Of a stretch of 64,000 nt of DNA, positions 18,136 to 26,577 are shown one piece after another (position 1 is the stretch's first letter; every line of letters starts with the position of its first letter). The stretch spans positions 62,001 through 126,000 of the forward strand of contig NZ_OBEF01000001.1 of the NCBI RefSeq assembly GCF_900215375.1, in the 5' to 3' direction. The position numbers and the translations under genes are program-made. Source of the stretch: Enterobacter sp. CC120223-11. Lineage in GTDB: Bacteria; Pseudomonadota; Gammaproteobacteria; Enterobacterales; Enterobacteriaceae. The notes under the pieces were generated by a model. That model worked only from the letters and a program-made list of their open reading frames with translations. It did no database searches and was not told the DNA's origin.

Positions 18136-19197
18136 TTACAGCTTAATGCGAATCACATCATCGGGCTGGGTGGCTTCTTTATCGCGGGTGGATTCCTGCT
18201 TCACGCTGACGTAGAGCGTTTTACCATCTGCTGAAAGCGCCAGGCTGTTCGGACGTGGTGGAGTATCGAAGGTCTTCACCACTTTATTGGTTTTGGTGTC
18301 CACCACGCTTACCTTACCCTGCATGCGATGCGTGACGTACGCTTCATTGCGCGCTGGGTTGAAGGCCACCGCCAGCGACTCTGGCATCGCAATGGTGTTC
18401 AGCACTTTGCCGTCGCGATAATCCACGACCAGCAGCTCCGGCTGTTTGAAGTCGGTGATATACGCGCGGTGATTGGCCTTATCCAGGGCGATATTCAGGA
18501 ACGCGTGCTCTTTGCCATCGTTCACCAGCTTCTGACGACTCAGAATGCTGTTACTTCCGGTATCAACGGTCACCAGTTCACCGTCAGCGCTGACGGTATA
18601 CAGCCGCTGCGCATCGTTATCGAGGGCCAGCGCGGTGCTGCGGTTGCCGGTCCCGCTGATGGTCGCCTTCAGCTTCAGCGCTGCGCCGTCAATCACCCAC
18701 ACCACGCTCTCTTTGCCGACGCCGGTCACATACACGGTGTTGGTTTTGTCATTCACGGCAAGCTCACGCGGCTGAAGCGGCTTCACCGTCTCGCTGCGCT
18801 GACGTGAATCCAGCACCACGCGCCCTTTCACATCACCCGTTTTGCCGTCGATGGCGGTGACCGTACCGTTAGTGGTGTTGCCAAACCACAGGGTCTGAGT
18901 CTGGTTATCCACGGTTGCGCCGAACGGTTTCAGATCGCTGTGAATGGTCTGGGTCGCCTCCAGGGTCACAGGGTCGAGACGATACACCACCCCGCCCTTA
19001 TCGGTTTTACGGCTCTGCGAGGTTGCCACCCACAGCGCATTTTCATCCTGGCTCAGTGCCATTTCATAAACGCCTTTACCCACGGCTTTGCGCAGCATTT
19101 CGTCATCAGCATGCGCGCTGAAGGATCCGGCAAGGAGTAATGAAGACAGCAGCAGAGAACGGCGAAAACGCGGCATGGAGATAGAACGTAAAGACAT
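18136..19197 (-). CDS. yncE: YncE, periplasmic seven-bladed beta-propeller protein
   Basis: YncE is a secreted YVTN-type beta-propeller; in E. coli it is iron-regulated, binds DNA in vitro and has no settled role. The 353-residue protein has a signal peptide (RRSLLLSSLLLAGSFSAHA), and repeated blades such as NEAYVTHRMQGKVSVVDT and GKTLYVSVKQEST. It has exactly the E. coli length. I chose ATG 19197 because AGGGAG lies 5 bases upstream; the longer frame to 19293 adds a non-family leader. It is divergent from pqqU across a likely Fur site. Confidence 0.94.
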   Translation of the reverse strand: MSLRSISMPRFRRSLLLSSLLLAGSFSAHADDEMLRKAVGKGVYEMALSQDENALWVATSQSRKTDKGGVVYRLDPVTLEATQTIHSDLKPFGATVDNQTQTLWFGNTTNGTVTAIDGKTGDVKGRVVLDSRQRSETVKPLQPRELAVNDKTNTVYVTGVGKESVVWVIDGAALKLKATISGTGNRSTALALDNDAQRLYTVSADGELVTVDTGSNSILSRQKLVNDGKEHAFLNIALDKANHRAYITDFKQPELLVVDYRDGKVLNTIAMPESLAVAFNPARNEAYVTHRMQGKVSVVDTKTNKVVKTFDTPPRPNSLALSADGKTLYVSVKQESTRDKEATQPDDVIRIKL

Positions 19198-19279
19198 GAC
19201 GACTCCCTTTGAAATCAAAATGATGTACTGCCCGACATGCTTCCTGCTCGCGGCGTCATGGCACCGCATTTTGTTGTTG

Positions 19280-19302
19280 AGAATAGTAATCATTAATTAT
19301 CA
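19280..19302. promoter_or_regulatory. Putative Fur box between yncE and pqqU
   Basis: GAATAGTAATCATTAATTAT around 19281-19300 keeps the central TAATCATTA of the Fur consensus and most of the flanking A/T pattern. It lies in the divergent yncE/pqqU region. E. coli yncE is known to be Fur-regulated, which supports this reading. Confidence 0.6.
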
Positions 19303-19453
19303 GAAAGGGGAGCGTTAATTCCGCTGCTTCGCCACATTTGTGCCATTGTTAAACCTGCATTTAACCTAATGTGCCGTTAAGCTTTTCAAATAATTTACAA
19401 AAGCATTAACATATTCACAGTTGTTCCATTTGGTTCATTATCACGAGAATTGC

Positions 19454-21565
19454 ATGAAAATCATTACTGTCCGCAGGGCCGCGCTGTCGGCGATCCTCCT
19501 TCCGCTCCTGCCCGTGGCTGACGCTAACGCTGCCGACGAACAAACCATGGTGGTGTCCGCCAGCCCGCAAGCGGTGTCAGAGCTGGATACGCCCGCCGCC
19601 GTGAGCGTTATCAACGGCGAAGATATGCGCCACGCTGCGCCGCAGGTTAACCTTTCGGAATCCCTCAGCAGCGTGCCTGGCCTGCAAATTCAGAACCGTC
19701 AGAACTTCGCCCAGGATCTCCAGCTGTCGATTCGCGGCTTTGGTTCCCGTTCGACATTTGGCGTACGCGGCATTCGTTTATATGTGGACGGCATTCCGGC
19801 GACCATGCCGGACGGACAGGGCCAGACGTCGAACATCGACATCACCAGCGTCGATAGCGTGGAAGTGCTGCGCGGGCCCTTCTCCGCGCTCTATGGCAAC
19901 TCCTCAGGTGGCGTGATGAACGTCACCACCGAAACCGGGCAGCAGCCGACCACGATTGAAGCAAGTAGCTATTACGGTAGCTATGGCAGCTGGCGCTACG
20001 GCGTGAAAGCCAGCGGCGCGGTCGGCGACGGAACTCAGGCGGGCGACGTGGATTACACCGTCTCCACGACTCGCTTCGATACCCACGGCTATCGCGACCA
20101 CAGCGGCGCCCGCAAAAACCTCGCCAACGCCAAACTCGGAGTGCGCATCGACGACGTCAGCAAGCTGACCCTGCTATTCAACAGCGTAGACATCAAAGCC
20201 AACGATCCGGGCGGCCTGAGCTACAGCGAATGGCAGGCCAACCCTCAGCAGTCGCCGCGCGGCGATCAGTACAACACGCGCAAAACGACGAAACAGACCC
20301 AGGCAGGGCTGCACTATGAGCGCCAGCTGAGCGATCAGGACGATCTGAGCGTGATGATGTACGCCGGTGAACGCCAGACCACGCAGTACCAGTCGATCCC
20401 GATGGGGCCGCAGCTCAACCCTTCCCACTCCGGCGGCGTGATAAATCTCGATCGCCATTATCAGGGTATCGACACTCGCTGGACGCACCGTGGCGAGCTG
20501 CTGGTGCCGGTGACCTTCACCACCGGTTTGGACTACGAAAATATGAGCGAAAAGCGCAAGGGCTATGAAAACTTTGTGCTGGATAACGGGGTGCCGGACT
20601 ACGGCGAGAAAGGCGCAATGCGCCGCAATGAGCGCAACCTGATGTGGAACCTCGACCCCTATCTGCAAACTCAGTGGCAGCTGACGCAGAAGCTGACGCT
20701 GGATGCAGGCGTGCGCTACAGCTCGGTGTGGTTCGACTCCAACGATTTCTACGTCACACCGAAGAACGGCGACGACAGCGGTGAAGCGAGCTATCACAAA
20801 TGGCTCCCGGCAGGCTCTCTGAAGTACGCGGTGACCGATGCCTGGAACGTCTATCTCTCGGCTGGCCGTGGTTTTGAGACGCCAACTATCAATGAACTCT
20901 CGTACCGCCCGGACAACCAGAGCGGACTCAATTTTGGCCTCCAGCCCTCCACCAATGAAACGGTGGAAGTGGGCAGCAAAACCCGCATCGGCAACGGGCT
21001 GCTGACGGCGGCGCTGTTCCAGACCGATACCGATAATGAAATCGTGGTCGACAGCAGCAGCGGCGGGCGCACCAGCTACAAGAACGCCGGGAAAACCCGC
21101 CGTCAGGGGGCCGAACTGTCGCTCGATCAGCAGTTTGGCGAAAGCTGGAAGTTGAAAGCCGCCTGGACCTGGCTCGACGCGACCTACCGCACCAACGTCT
21201 GCGACGACGCAAGCTGCAACGGCAACCGCATTCCGGGTATTGCCCGTAACATGGGCTACGCTTCCTTCGGCTATGAACCGGAACTTGGCTGGTACGCTGG
21301 CAGCGATATCCGCTATCTGAGCGATATCATGGCCAATGATGAGAACACCGCCAAAGCGCCGTCATGGACGGTCGTCGGGCTGAACACCGGCTATAAGTTT
21401 GGCGTGGGTAACTGGAAGATGGACGTCTTTGGTCGCGTGGATAATCTGTTCGATCGGGAGTATGTCGGGTCGGTTATCGTGAACGAATCCAACGGGCGTT
21501 ATTACGAACCGGCGCCTGGCCGTAATTACGGTGTGGGATTATCGGTGGCTTATCAGTTTCAGTAA
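19454..21565 (+). CDS. pqqU: PqqU (YncD), TonB-dependent outer-membrane receptor
   Basis: PqqU is the outer-membrane receptor that in E. coli imports pyrroloquinoline quinone with TonB energy. The 703-residue protein has a signal peptide, a TonB box (EQTMVVSA), a plug domain (QLSIRGFGSRSTFGVRG; VEVLRGPFSALYG) and a 22-strand barrel ending VGLSVAYQFQ with a terminal aromatic pattern. I chose ATG 19454, since the upstream TTG at 19421 adds 11 residues before a normal signal peptide. The gene is divergent from yncE and probably under Fur. Confidence 0.95.
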   Translation: MKIITVRRAALSAILLPLLPVADANAADEQTMVVSASPQAVSELDTPAAVSVINGEDMRHAAPQVNLSESLSSVPGLQIQNRQNFAQDLQLSIRGFGSRSTFGVRGIRLYVDGIPATMPDGQGQTSNIDITSVDSVEVLRGPFSALYGNSSGGVMNVTTETGQQPTTIEASSYYGSYGSWRYGVKASGAVGDGTQAGDVDYTVSTTRFDTHGYRDHSGARKNLANAKLGVRIDDVSKLTLLFNSVDIKANDPGGLSYSEWQANPQQSPRGDQYNTRKTTKQTQAGLHYERQLSDQDDLSVMMYAGERQTTQYQSIPMGPQLNPSHSGGVINLDRHYQGIDTRWTHRGELLVPVTFTTGLDYENMSEKRKGYENFVLDNGVPDYGEKGAMRRNERNLMWNLDPYLQTQWQLTQKLTLDAGVRYSSVWFDSNDFYVTPKNGDDSGEASYHKWLPAGSLKYAVTDAWNVYLSAGRGFETPTINELSYRPDNQSGLNFGLQPSTNETVEVGSKTRIGNGLLTAALFQTDTDNEIVVDSSSGGRTSYKNAGKTRRQGAELSLDQQFGESWKLKAAWTWLDATYRTNVCDDASCNGNRIPGIARNMGYASFGYEPELGWYAGSDIRYLSDIMANDENTAKAPSWTVVGLNTGYKFGVGNWKMDVFGRVDNLFDREYVGSVIVNESNGRYYEPAPGRNYGVGLSVAYQFQ

Positions 21566-21571
21566 TTAATT

Positions 21572-21596
21572 AGCGTGCCGGGCATTCCGGCACGCT
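21572..21596. terminator. Hairpin between pqqU and mcbR
   Basis: AGCGTGCCGG (21572-21581) and CCGGCACGCT (21587-21596) form a perfect 10-bp stem around GCATT. It lies between two convergent genes, with AT-rich flanks on both sides, so it probably works in both directions. Confidence 0.75.
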
Positions 21597-21641
21597 ATTA
21601 TTCCGCAATCAATTAATGACGCTTTTTGTTAATAACGGAAG

Positions 21642-22301
21642 TTAATTATAATACTGGCGCAGTAATATCGCCGCGCCCTGATCGATGGCCCGACACATGG
21701 CCGCCCCACTCTCCGCTTCATCTTTTTTTTCCAGCGCGGCCAGCAAATCCTCATAATAACGATGCTGTTTAAACACCTCACAGGAAAGCGGGTGTAAATA
21801 ATAGAAACAGGGGCCAATGCGTACCCACAGCTGCTCTATCAGCGCCGTAAGCGTCGGCATTTCGGCGTAATCATAGAGCCGGAAGCGGAAACGGCAGTTA
21901 GCCTGTAACGCACGCTCCATTTCGCCCTGGGCCTTGGCGTCATGAAACGCATCGACATAGTTGCGTAAATCCCGCAGCTTTTCATCCGTCATTAATGCCG
22001 CGGCCGCAGAGGCTGCCATACCTTCTAGCTTCTTACGGATCTGATTGACTTCGTTGTATTGCTCAAGCTTCACTTCCGGCACCAGAAAGGCCTGAGCGGG
22101 CGTGGCCTGTAATGCTCCCGATGAGACAAGGCGCAGTAACGCCTCACGTACGGGTGTGATGCTGGTCCCCAGCTGCTCGGCAAGATCGCGCGTCACCAGT
22201 CGGGCTCCGGGCTTGAGAGCCCCAATAATCAGGGCACTCTTCAAATTGACTTCCACCTGCATGGTCAGACTCATTCGCTGTGCTTTTTCAAAATCAAGCA
22301 T
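21642..22301 (-). CDS. mcbR: GntR/FCD family regulator, McbR (YncC) position
   Basis: This 219-residue regulator has an N-terminal winged helix (LAEQLGTSITPVREALLRLV) and a C-terminal FCD helical ligand-binding domain. Its place between pqqU and curA is that of E. coli mcbR, whose product represses the mcbA biofilm/mucoidy gene. The DNA-binding half matches E. coli McbR well, but the FCD domain is clearly diverged, so the ligand may differ. I keep the symbol on synteny and N-terminal similarity. Confidence 0.75.
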   Translation of the reverse strand: MLDFEKAQRMSLTMQVEVNLKSALIIGALKPGARLVTRDLAEQLGTSITPVREALLRLVSSGALQATPAQAFLVPEVKLEQYNEVNQIRKKLEGMAASAAAALMTDEKLRDLRNYVDAFHDAKAQGEMERALQANCRFRFRLYDYAEMPTLTALIEQLWVRIGPCFYYLHPLSCEVFKQHRYYEDLLAALEKKDEAESGAAMCRAIDQGAAILLRQYYN

Positions 22302-22562
22302 GGTTATTTCCTGTGTCCATAATCATTGTTCTCGTCACGGCCTGAGAGCAAACAACTGAGCGCGACCCCAGGATATATCCTGTATCGCGGTGGTGTTGGA
22401 AATAACATGGAGCAAACTGCTACAAGTATGTATTTTTTAATTATTGTGTTGTTAATTTAGGCCGTGCTGTTCATGCCAACGTGCTATTGCATAATTAATT
22501 AAAGACGCTAATGGAATTTTTGCACGGAAATTTGCGGCGCACGCAGCGCCGCCGCTCATTTT

Positions 22563-23600
22563 TTACCCATCCGCCGCCACGCGAATAACGACTTTTCCGA
22601 AATTTTTACCTTTCAGCAGGCCGAAAAAAGCTTCCGGGGCATTTTCCAGACCGTCGGTAATTTGTTCACGATATTTAATCGATCCATCCCGAATCCACTG
22701 ACTCATGGCCGCCTGAAACTCGCCGATGCGATGGCCATAATCCTGCCCGATGATAAAGCCCTGCATGCGGATACGTTTTTTCAGCAGCGTGCCCATCAGC
22801 AGCGGCAGGCGATCCGGCCCGGCGGGCAGTTCAGTGGCGCTGTAGCCGCTCACCAGCCCGCAAACGGGCACGCGGGCGGAGGTATTCAGCAGAGGCAGCA
22901 CCGCGTCAAAGACTTTGCCGCCGACGTTTTCATAGTAAACATCAATCCCCTGCGGGCAGGCTTTCGTCAGCTGTTCTGCGAAGTCCTGAGCATGGTGATC
23001 GAGACAGACATCGAAGCCTAAGGTTTCCACGGCATAGCGGCATTTCTCTTCGCCGCCAGCGATACCGACCACGCGACACCCTTTGATTTTACCAATCTGC
23101 CCGACCGTTGCACCAACGGGCCCGGTCGCCGCCGCGACAACCAGCGTTTCTCCTGCTTTCGGCTGGCCAATATCCAGCAGCCCCATATAGGCCGTGAAGC
23201 CCGGCATGCCGGCAATACCCAGCGCCCAGGAAGGGTTTTCAGGACTATCGCTCAGTTTAACCAACCCCTGCCCGTCAGAAATCTCGTAGTTCTGCCAGCC
23301 GCTGTAACCCAGCACCCAGTCACCCGGTTTGAAATCCGCATGGTTTGACTTAACCACCCGGCTGACGGTGCCGCCCACCATCGTGGCACCAATTTCTACG
23401 GGTGGCGAATAAGACGGCGCGTCGCTCATGCGGCCGCGCATATAAGGGTCGAGCGAGAGATAGACGGTGCGTAACAGAAGCTGGCCGTGGCCAGGCTCGG
23501 GGACATCGCCCTCTTCCAGGCGGAAATTCTGCAAAACCGGCTCGCCGTGCGGACGAGAGGCCAGTACCCAGCGACGATGGCGTGACGCGTGTTGACTCAT
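22563..23600 (-). CDS. curA: CurA, NADPH-dependent curcumin/enone reductase
   Basis: CurA reduces the C=C bonds of curcumin and other enones with NADPH in the cytoplasm. The 345-residue protein is the E. coli length and belongs to the medium-chain dehydrogenase superfamily without zinc. Features are YLSLDPYMRGRM, the nucleotide-binding AATGPVGATVGQIGK, and YYENVGGKVFDAVL. It lies between the mcbR-like gene and the XRE-cupin regulator, all on the minus strand, with gaps of about 260 and 60 bases. Confidence 0.95.
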   Translation of the reverse strand: MSQHASRHRRWVLASRPHGEPVLQNFRLEEGDVPEPGHGQLLLRTVYLSLDPYMRGRMSDAPSYSPPVEIGATMVGGTVSRVVKSNHADFKPGDWVLGYSGWQNYEISDGQGLVKLSDSPENPSWALGIAGMPGFTAYMGLLDIGQPKAGETLVVAAATGPVGATVGQIGKIKGCRVVGIAGGEEKCRYAVETLGFDVCLDHHAQDFAEQLTKACPQGIDVYYENVGGKVFDAVLPLLNTSARVPVCGLVSGYSATELPAGPDRLPLLMGTLLKKRIRMQGFIIGQDYGHRIGEFQAAMSQWIRDGSIKYREQITDGLENAPEAFFGLLKGKNFGKVVIRVAADG

Positions 23601-23663
23601 GATCTGCTCCTTTTGGAAAACATCCCCTGAGACTAGTCGCTCATCGACGCCCGCGCATTACCA

Positions 23664-24239
23664 TTATGAGCCGGAATGGTTCAGCCGCACCACAAGGTAG
23701 ATGCAGGGCTGGTCGGTTTCGTTCACAAAGCGACAATCGTTCGGTGGGCCAAGCTCCAGGCAGTCGCCCGGCTGCATTGCATGGTGGGTATCGCCCTCGA
23801 TAAACAACAGTTCGCCCTGCTGGAGCCAAATCAGCTGACGAGCCAGCGCGTAAGAGGATGCGGGCATCGGAATATCGCTGCCCGGCGGCAGCTCAACCTG
23901 CACAAGATCGATGGGCAAATCGCTGCGGGGGGAAACGTGGCGGCGAAGATAGTGCGTCTGAGGATCGTGCCAGACCGGCTGATTTTCATACCGCAGCAGC
24001 TTCCCTTCCTGCATTTCGGCCCGGGCGATAAGCGTGGACATGCTGATGCCAAAGGCACCGGAAAGCCTGCCGAGCATCGTTGCAGTCGGACTGCTGTCGC
24101 CACGTTCAATTTTGTGGATCATCGCCCGCGATGCACCGGCGCGCTCCGCCAGTTCGCTGAGCGACCAGCCCCGGGATTCGCGTTCGATGCGAATACGCGC
24201 ACTGATGCGCTGATTCAGAGTGTCTTCAATAGTATTCAT
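23664..24239 (-). CDS. XRE-cupin transcriptional regulator
   Basis: This 191-residue protein has an N-terminal XRE helix-turn-helix (LSELAERAGASRAMIHKIER, about residues 28-47) and a C-terminal cupin sensor domain (RQLIWLQQGELLFIEGDTHH, QPGDCLELGPPNDC). Such regulators sense small molecules and usually repress their neighbours. An ACTATAGT octamer lies 8 bases upstream of its start codon, and the same octamer occurs twice before mnaT, so autoregulation and control of mnaT-ydcZ are likely. Divergent from the DUF2235 gene. Confidence 0.88.
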   Translation of the reverse strand: MNTIEDTLNQRISARIRIERESRGWSLSELAERAGASRAMIHKIERGDSSPTATMLGRLSGAFGISMSTLIARAEMQEGKLLRYENQPVWHDPQTHYLRRHVSPRSDLPIDLVQVELPPGSDIPMPASSYALARQLIWLQQGELLFIEGDTHHAMQPGDCLELGPPNDCRFVNETDQPCIYLVVRLNHSGS

Positions 24240-24247
24240 AGCGTAAT

Positions 24248-24255
24248 ACTATAGT
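24248..24255. promoter_or_regulatory. ACTATAGT octamer at the XRE/DUF2235 divergent promoter
   Basis: This 8-bp palindrome lies within AATACTATAGTGCATT, between the start codons of the XRE-cupin gene (24239) and the DUF2235 gene (24336). It is identical to the two octamers upstream of mnaT. Confidence 0.55.
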
Positions 24256-24335
24256 GCATTCCCGTGCTTTTCGAGTGGCAAGCCAGACGCGATTCGCTAG
24301 AGTTAGTTTATCTTCCCACCTGGGCGAGCAACGCC

Positions 24336-25535
24336 ATGAGCAAAAACATCATTTTCTGTGCCGACGGCACCTGGAATGGCCCGAATCAGCAGGACGACGA
24401 CGACGGACAACCCGATTTCACTAACGTCTACCGACTGTACACCGATCTGGCTGGCGTCGACGATCCGACCATGCTCAAGCTGGGTAACGAGCAGGAAAAA
24501 ACAGCGAAAACCGCTTCCGGCACCGTCACGCAAATTGCCAAATACCTGCACGGCGTGGGCGACTCACGTAACTGGTACGTCAAAATCATGGGCGGCGTTT
24601 TCGGGGCAGGCATTATCGAACGTATCGTGCGCGGCTATACCTTTATCAGCCGCAATTATCAAAAAGGCGATCGGATTTACCTTGTCGGCTTCAGCCGTGG
24701 GGCTTACACCGTGCGGGCGCTGGCGGGCATGATCGGCAAATGCGGCCTGCTCGATGCCAGCAAACTCAACCTGGAAGATAAGGTCAGCGCCTATCGCCTG
24801 GGGTCGGCAGTATGGGCAAATTACCGTAAGGCCTCTGGCGTGTCAGACTCGCTGTTTACGGATATTTTGTTGGACGCTCCCCTGTTCTTTCAGCAAAACA
24901 TTGACCCTGCGTCGATGATTTACAACGTGCAGATTGAAGCGGTGGCTGTATGGGAAACGGTCGGCTCACTCGGCATTCCCGCCTACCTCAACGACAAACG
25001 CGTCGATCTTTACCGCTTCGCAGACACCAGACTTAACAGCGCCGTGCGCTTCGGGCGGCAGGCCATTGCCATCGACGAGCAGCGAATCGACTTCACGCCA
25101 ACCTACTGGGATCGCCGCGACGGCATTGTGCAAGTGCTGTTCCCCGGCATTCATGCCGATGTGGGCGGCGGCTACAGCGCGGCGAGCAACGGTAACGGGC
25201 TGTCGAACATCAGCTATCGCTGGCTGCGTGATGAACTGGCGTCGCTGAAGGTGAACGTTCATGCTGAAAATTACGCCGAAGACCCTTTAGGGCGTATCCA
25301 TTGCGAATGGGGCGACGGTAAGCCTTACAAAACAACACCTCGTACGCTGGTTGACCCCACATCCGCAGACATGATGATCCATCAGGCTGCCGTCACGCGC
25401 CTGAAAAGCACAACGGCCTCACCTGTGCAGCAGAGCAGCGGGTTATGGAAAAATCAGCTTTATCGCCCTCAGGCGCTGAAAACGGTCATGGCCCCGGACT
25501 GGAAACTGCCCGCCAGCGTCGTAATCGCCAAATAG
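24336..25535 (+). CDS. DUF2235 alpha/beta-hydrolase (Tle1-like lipase fold)
   Basis: This 399-residue protein is a DUF2235 hydrolase. It opens with KNIIFCADGTWNGP, has the nucleophile elbow VGFSRGAYTVRAL (Ser in GFSRG), and a histidine region PGIHADVGGGY. The family includes Tle1 phospholipase effectors of type VI secretion, but this protein has no signal peptide, no VgrG/PAAR and no T6SS neighbours, so a housekeeping esterase or lipase is just as possible. I chose ATG 24336; the frame from 24264 adds 24 unrelated residues. It may share control with mnaT through ACTATAGT sites. Confidence 0.85.
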   Translation: MSKNIIFCADGTWNGPNQQDDDDGQPDFTNVYRLYTDLAGVDDPTMLKLGNEQEKTAKTASGTVTQIAKYLHGVGDSRNWYVKIMGGVFGAGIIERIVRGYTFISRNYQKGDRIYLVGFSRGAYTVRALAGMIGKCGLLDASKLNLEDKVSAYRLGSAVWANYRKASGVSDSLFTDILLDAPLFFQQNIDPASMIYNVQIEAVAVWETVGSLGIPAYLNDKRVDLYRFADTRLNSAVRFGRQAIAIDEQRIDFTPTYWDRRDGIVQVLFPGIHADVGGGYSAASNGNGLSNISYRWLRDELASLKVNVHAENYAEDPLGRIHCEWGDGKPYKTTPRTLVDPTSADMMIHQAAVTRLKSTTASPVQQSSGLWKNQLYRPQALKTVMAPDWKLPASVVIAK

Positions 25536-25562
25536 CGCAGGCCTCTTGTCAAACCGAGCAAA

Positions 25563-25592
25563 ACTATAGTATCTATATCGTACTACTATAGT
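25563..25592. promoter_or_regulatory. Two ACTATAGT operators upstream of mnaT
   Basis: ACTATAGT occurs at 25563-25570 and 25585-25592, starts 22 bp apart (about two helical turns), and ends 18 bases before the mnaT start. Probable binding sites of the XRE-cupin regulator at 23664-24239. Confidence 0.6.
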
Positions 25593-25610
25593 GAACAACC
25601 GAGGCCAGCC

Positions 25611-26129
25611 ATGAACATTCGTTACGCCAGCAAAGAAGACTGCGCGGCGATCGCGGAAATCTATAACCACGCGGTGCTGCACACTGCGGCAATCTGGAAC
25701 GATCAAACCGTCGATACCGACAACCGCATTGCGTGGTATGAAGCACGCCAGATTGCAGGTTACCCGGTTCTGGTCAGCGAGGAGAACGGCACGGTGACCG
25801 GGTATGCTTCTTTCGGCGACTGGCGCGCATTCGACGGTTTTCGTCACACCGTAGAGCATTCGGTCTACGTTCACCCGCAGCATCAGGGCAAAGGCCTGGG
25901 TCGCGCCCTGCTCACTCAGCTCATCAACGAAGCCCGACACATTGGCAAACATGTGATGGTGGCGGGGATTGAATCGCAGAACCAGGCTTCGCTGAACCTG
26001 CACGCCGCGCTGGGGTTTGTCACCACCGCACAGATGCCGCAGGTGGGCACTAAGTTTAGCCGCTGGCTGGATTTGACCTTTATGCAGCTGCAGCTCGATG
26101 AACGTCAGGACCCGGACGCCCGGCCATGA
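25611..26129 (+). CDS. mnaT: MnaT, L-amino acid N-acetyltransferase (YncA)
   Basis: MnaT acetylates the amino group of L-methionine and its sulfone/sulfoximine and of L-phenylalanine-type substrates; relatives detoxify phosphinothricin. The 172-residue GNAT protein carries the acetyl-CoA loop VHPQHQGKGLGRALL and the downstream NQASLNLHAALGF helix. It starts 18 bases after paired ACTATAGT sites and overlaps ydcZ by four bases (ATGA), so the two form an operon. Confidence 0.94.
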   Translation: MNIRYASKEDCAAIAEIYNHAVLHTAAIWNDQTVDTDNRIAWYEARQIAGYPVLVSEENGTVTGYASFGDWRAFDGFRHTVEHSVYVHPQHQGKGLGRALLTQLINEARHIGKHVMVAGIESQNQASLNLHAALGFVTTAQMPQVGTKFSRWLDLTFMQLQLDERQDPDARP

Positions 26130-26575
26130 ACCAGTCATTGACCCTCACCTTTCTGATCGCCGCCGGTATCGGCCTGGTGATTCAGAATACGTTGATGGTG
26201 CGCATCACTCAGTCAGCCTCCACGATTCTTATCGCCATGTTGCTCAACTCGCTGGTGGGGATTGTGCTGTTCGTGTCGATTCTACTGATCAAGCATGGCC
26301 TGAGCGGCTTTCAGGAGCTGGCCTCCAGCGTCAAATGGTGGACGCTGATCCCAGGCCTGCTTGGCTCGTTCTTCGTGTTCGCCAGCATCAGCGGCTATCA
26401 GTACGTTGGCGCGGCCACCACCATTGCCGTGCTGGTTGCAAGTCAGCTTATTGGCGGCCTGGCGATGGATATTGTTCGTCAGCAGGCCATTCCGTGGCGG
26501 GCACTGGTTGGCCCGGTATGCGGCGCGGTGATGCTGGTCGTTGGCGCATGGCTGGTGGCGCGGCGTCAGTTCTGA
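26126..26575 (+). CDS. ydcZ: YdcZ, DMT superfamily (DUF606) inner-membrane protein
   Basis: This 149-residue hydrophobic protein has about five transmembrane helices and matches YdcZ of the EamA/DUF606 group in length and position. Members are half-size drug/metabolite transporters, whose substrates are mostly unknown. Its ATG overlaps the mnaT stop, suggesting that acetylated products or their precursors may be exported, which is inference. The stop lies two bases from that of the convergent glycosyltransferase gene. Confidence 0.92.
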   Translation: MNQSLTLTFLIAAGIGLVIQNTLMVRITQSASTILIAMLLNSLVGIVLFVSILLIKHGLSGFQELASSVKWWTLIPGLLGSFFVFASISGYQYVGAATTIAVLVASQLIGGLAMDIVRQQAIPWRALVGPVCGAVMLVVGAWLVARRQF

Positions 26576-26577
26576 GC

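Noticed and set aside
20174-20797. 207-codon minus-strand frame inside pqqU
   Set aside because: It is antisense to the receptor barrel, has no ribosome-binding site and a low-complexity His/Ala/Val composition.
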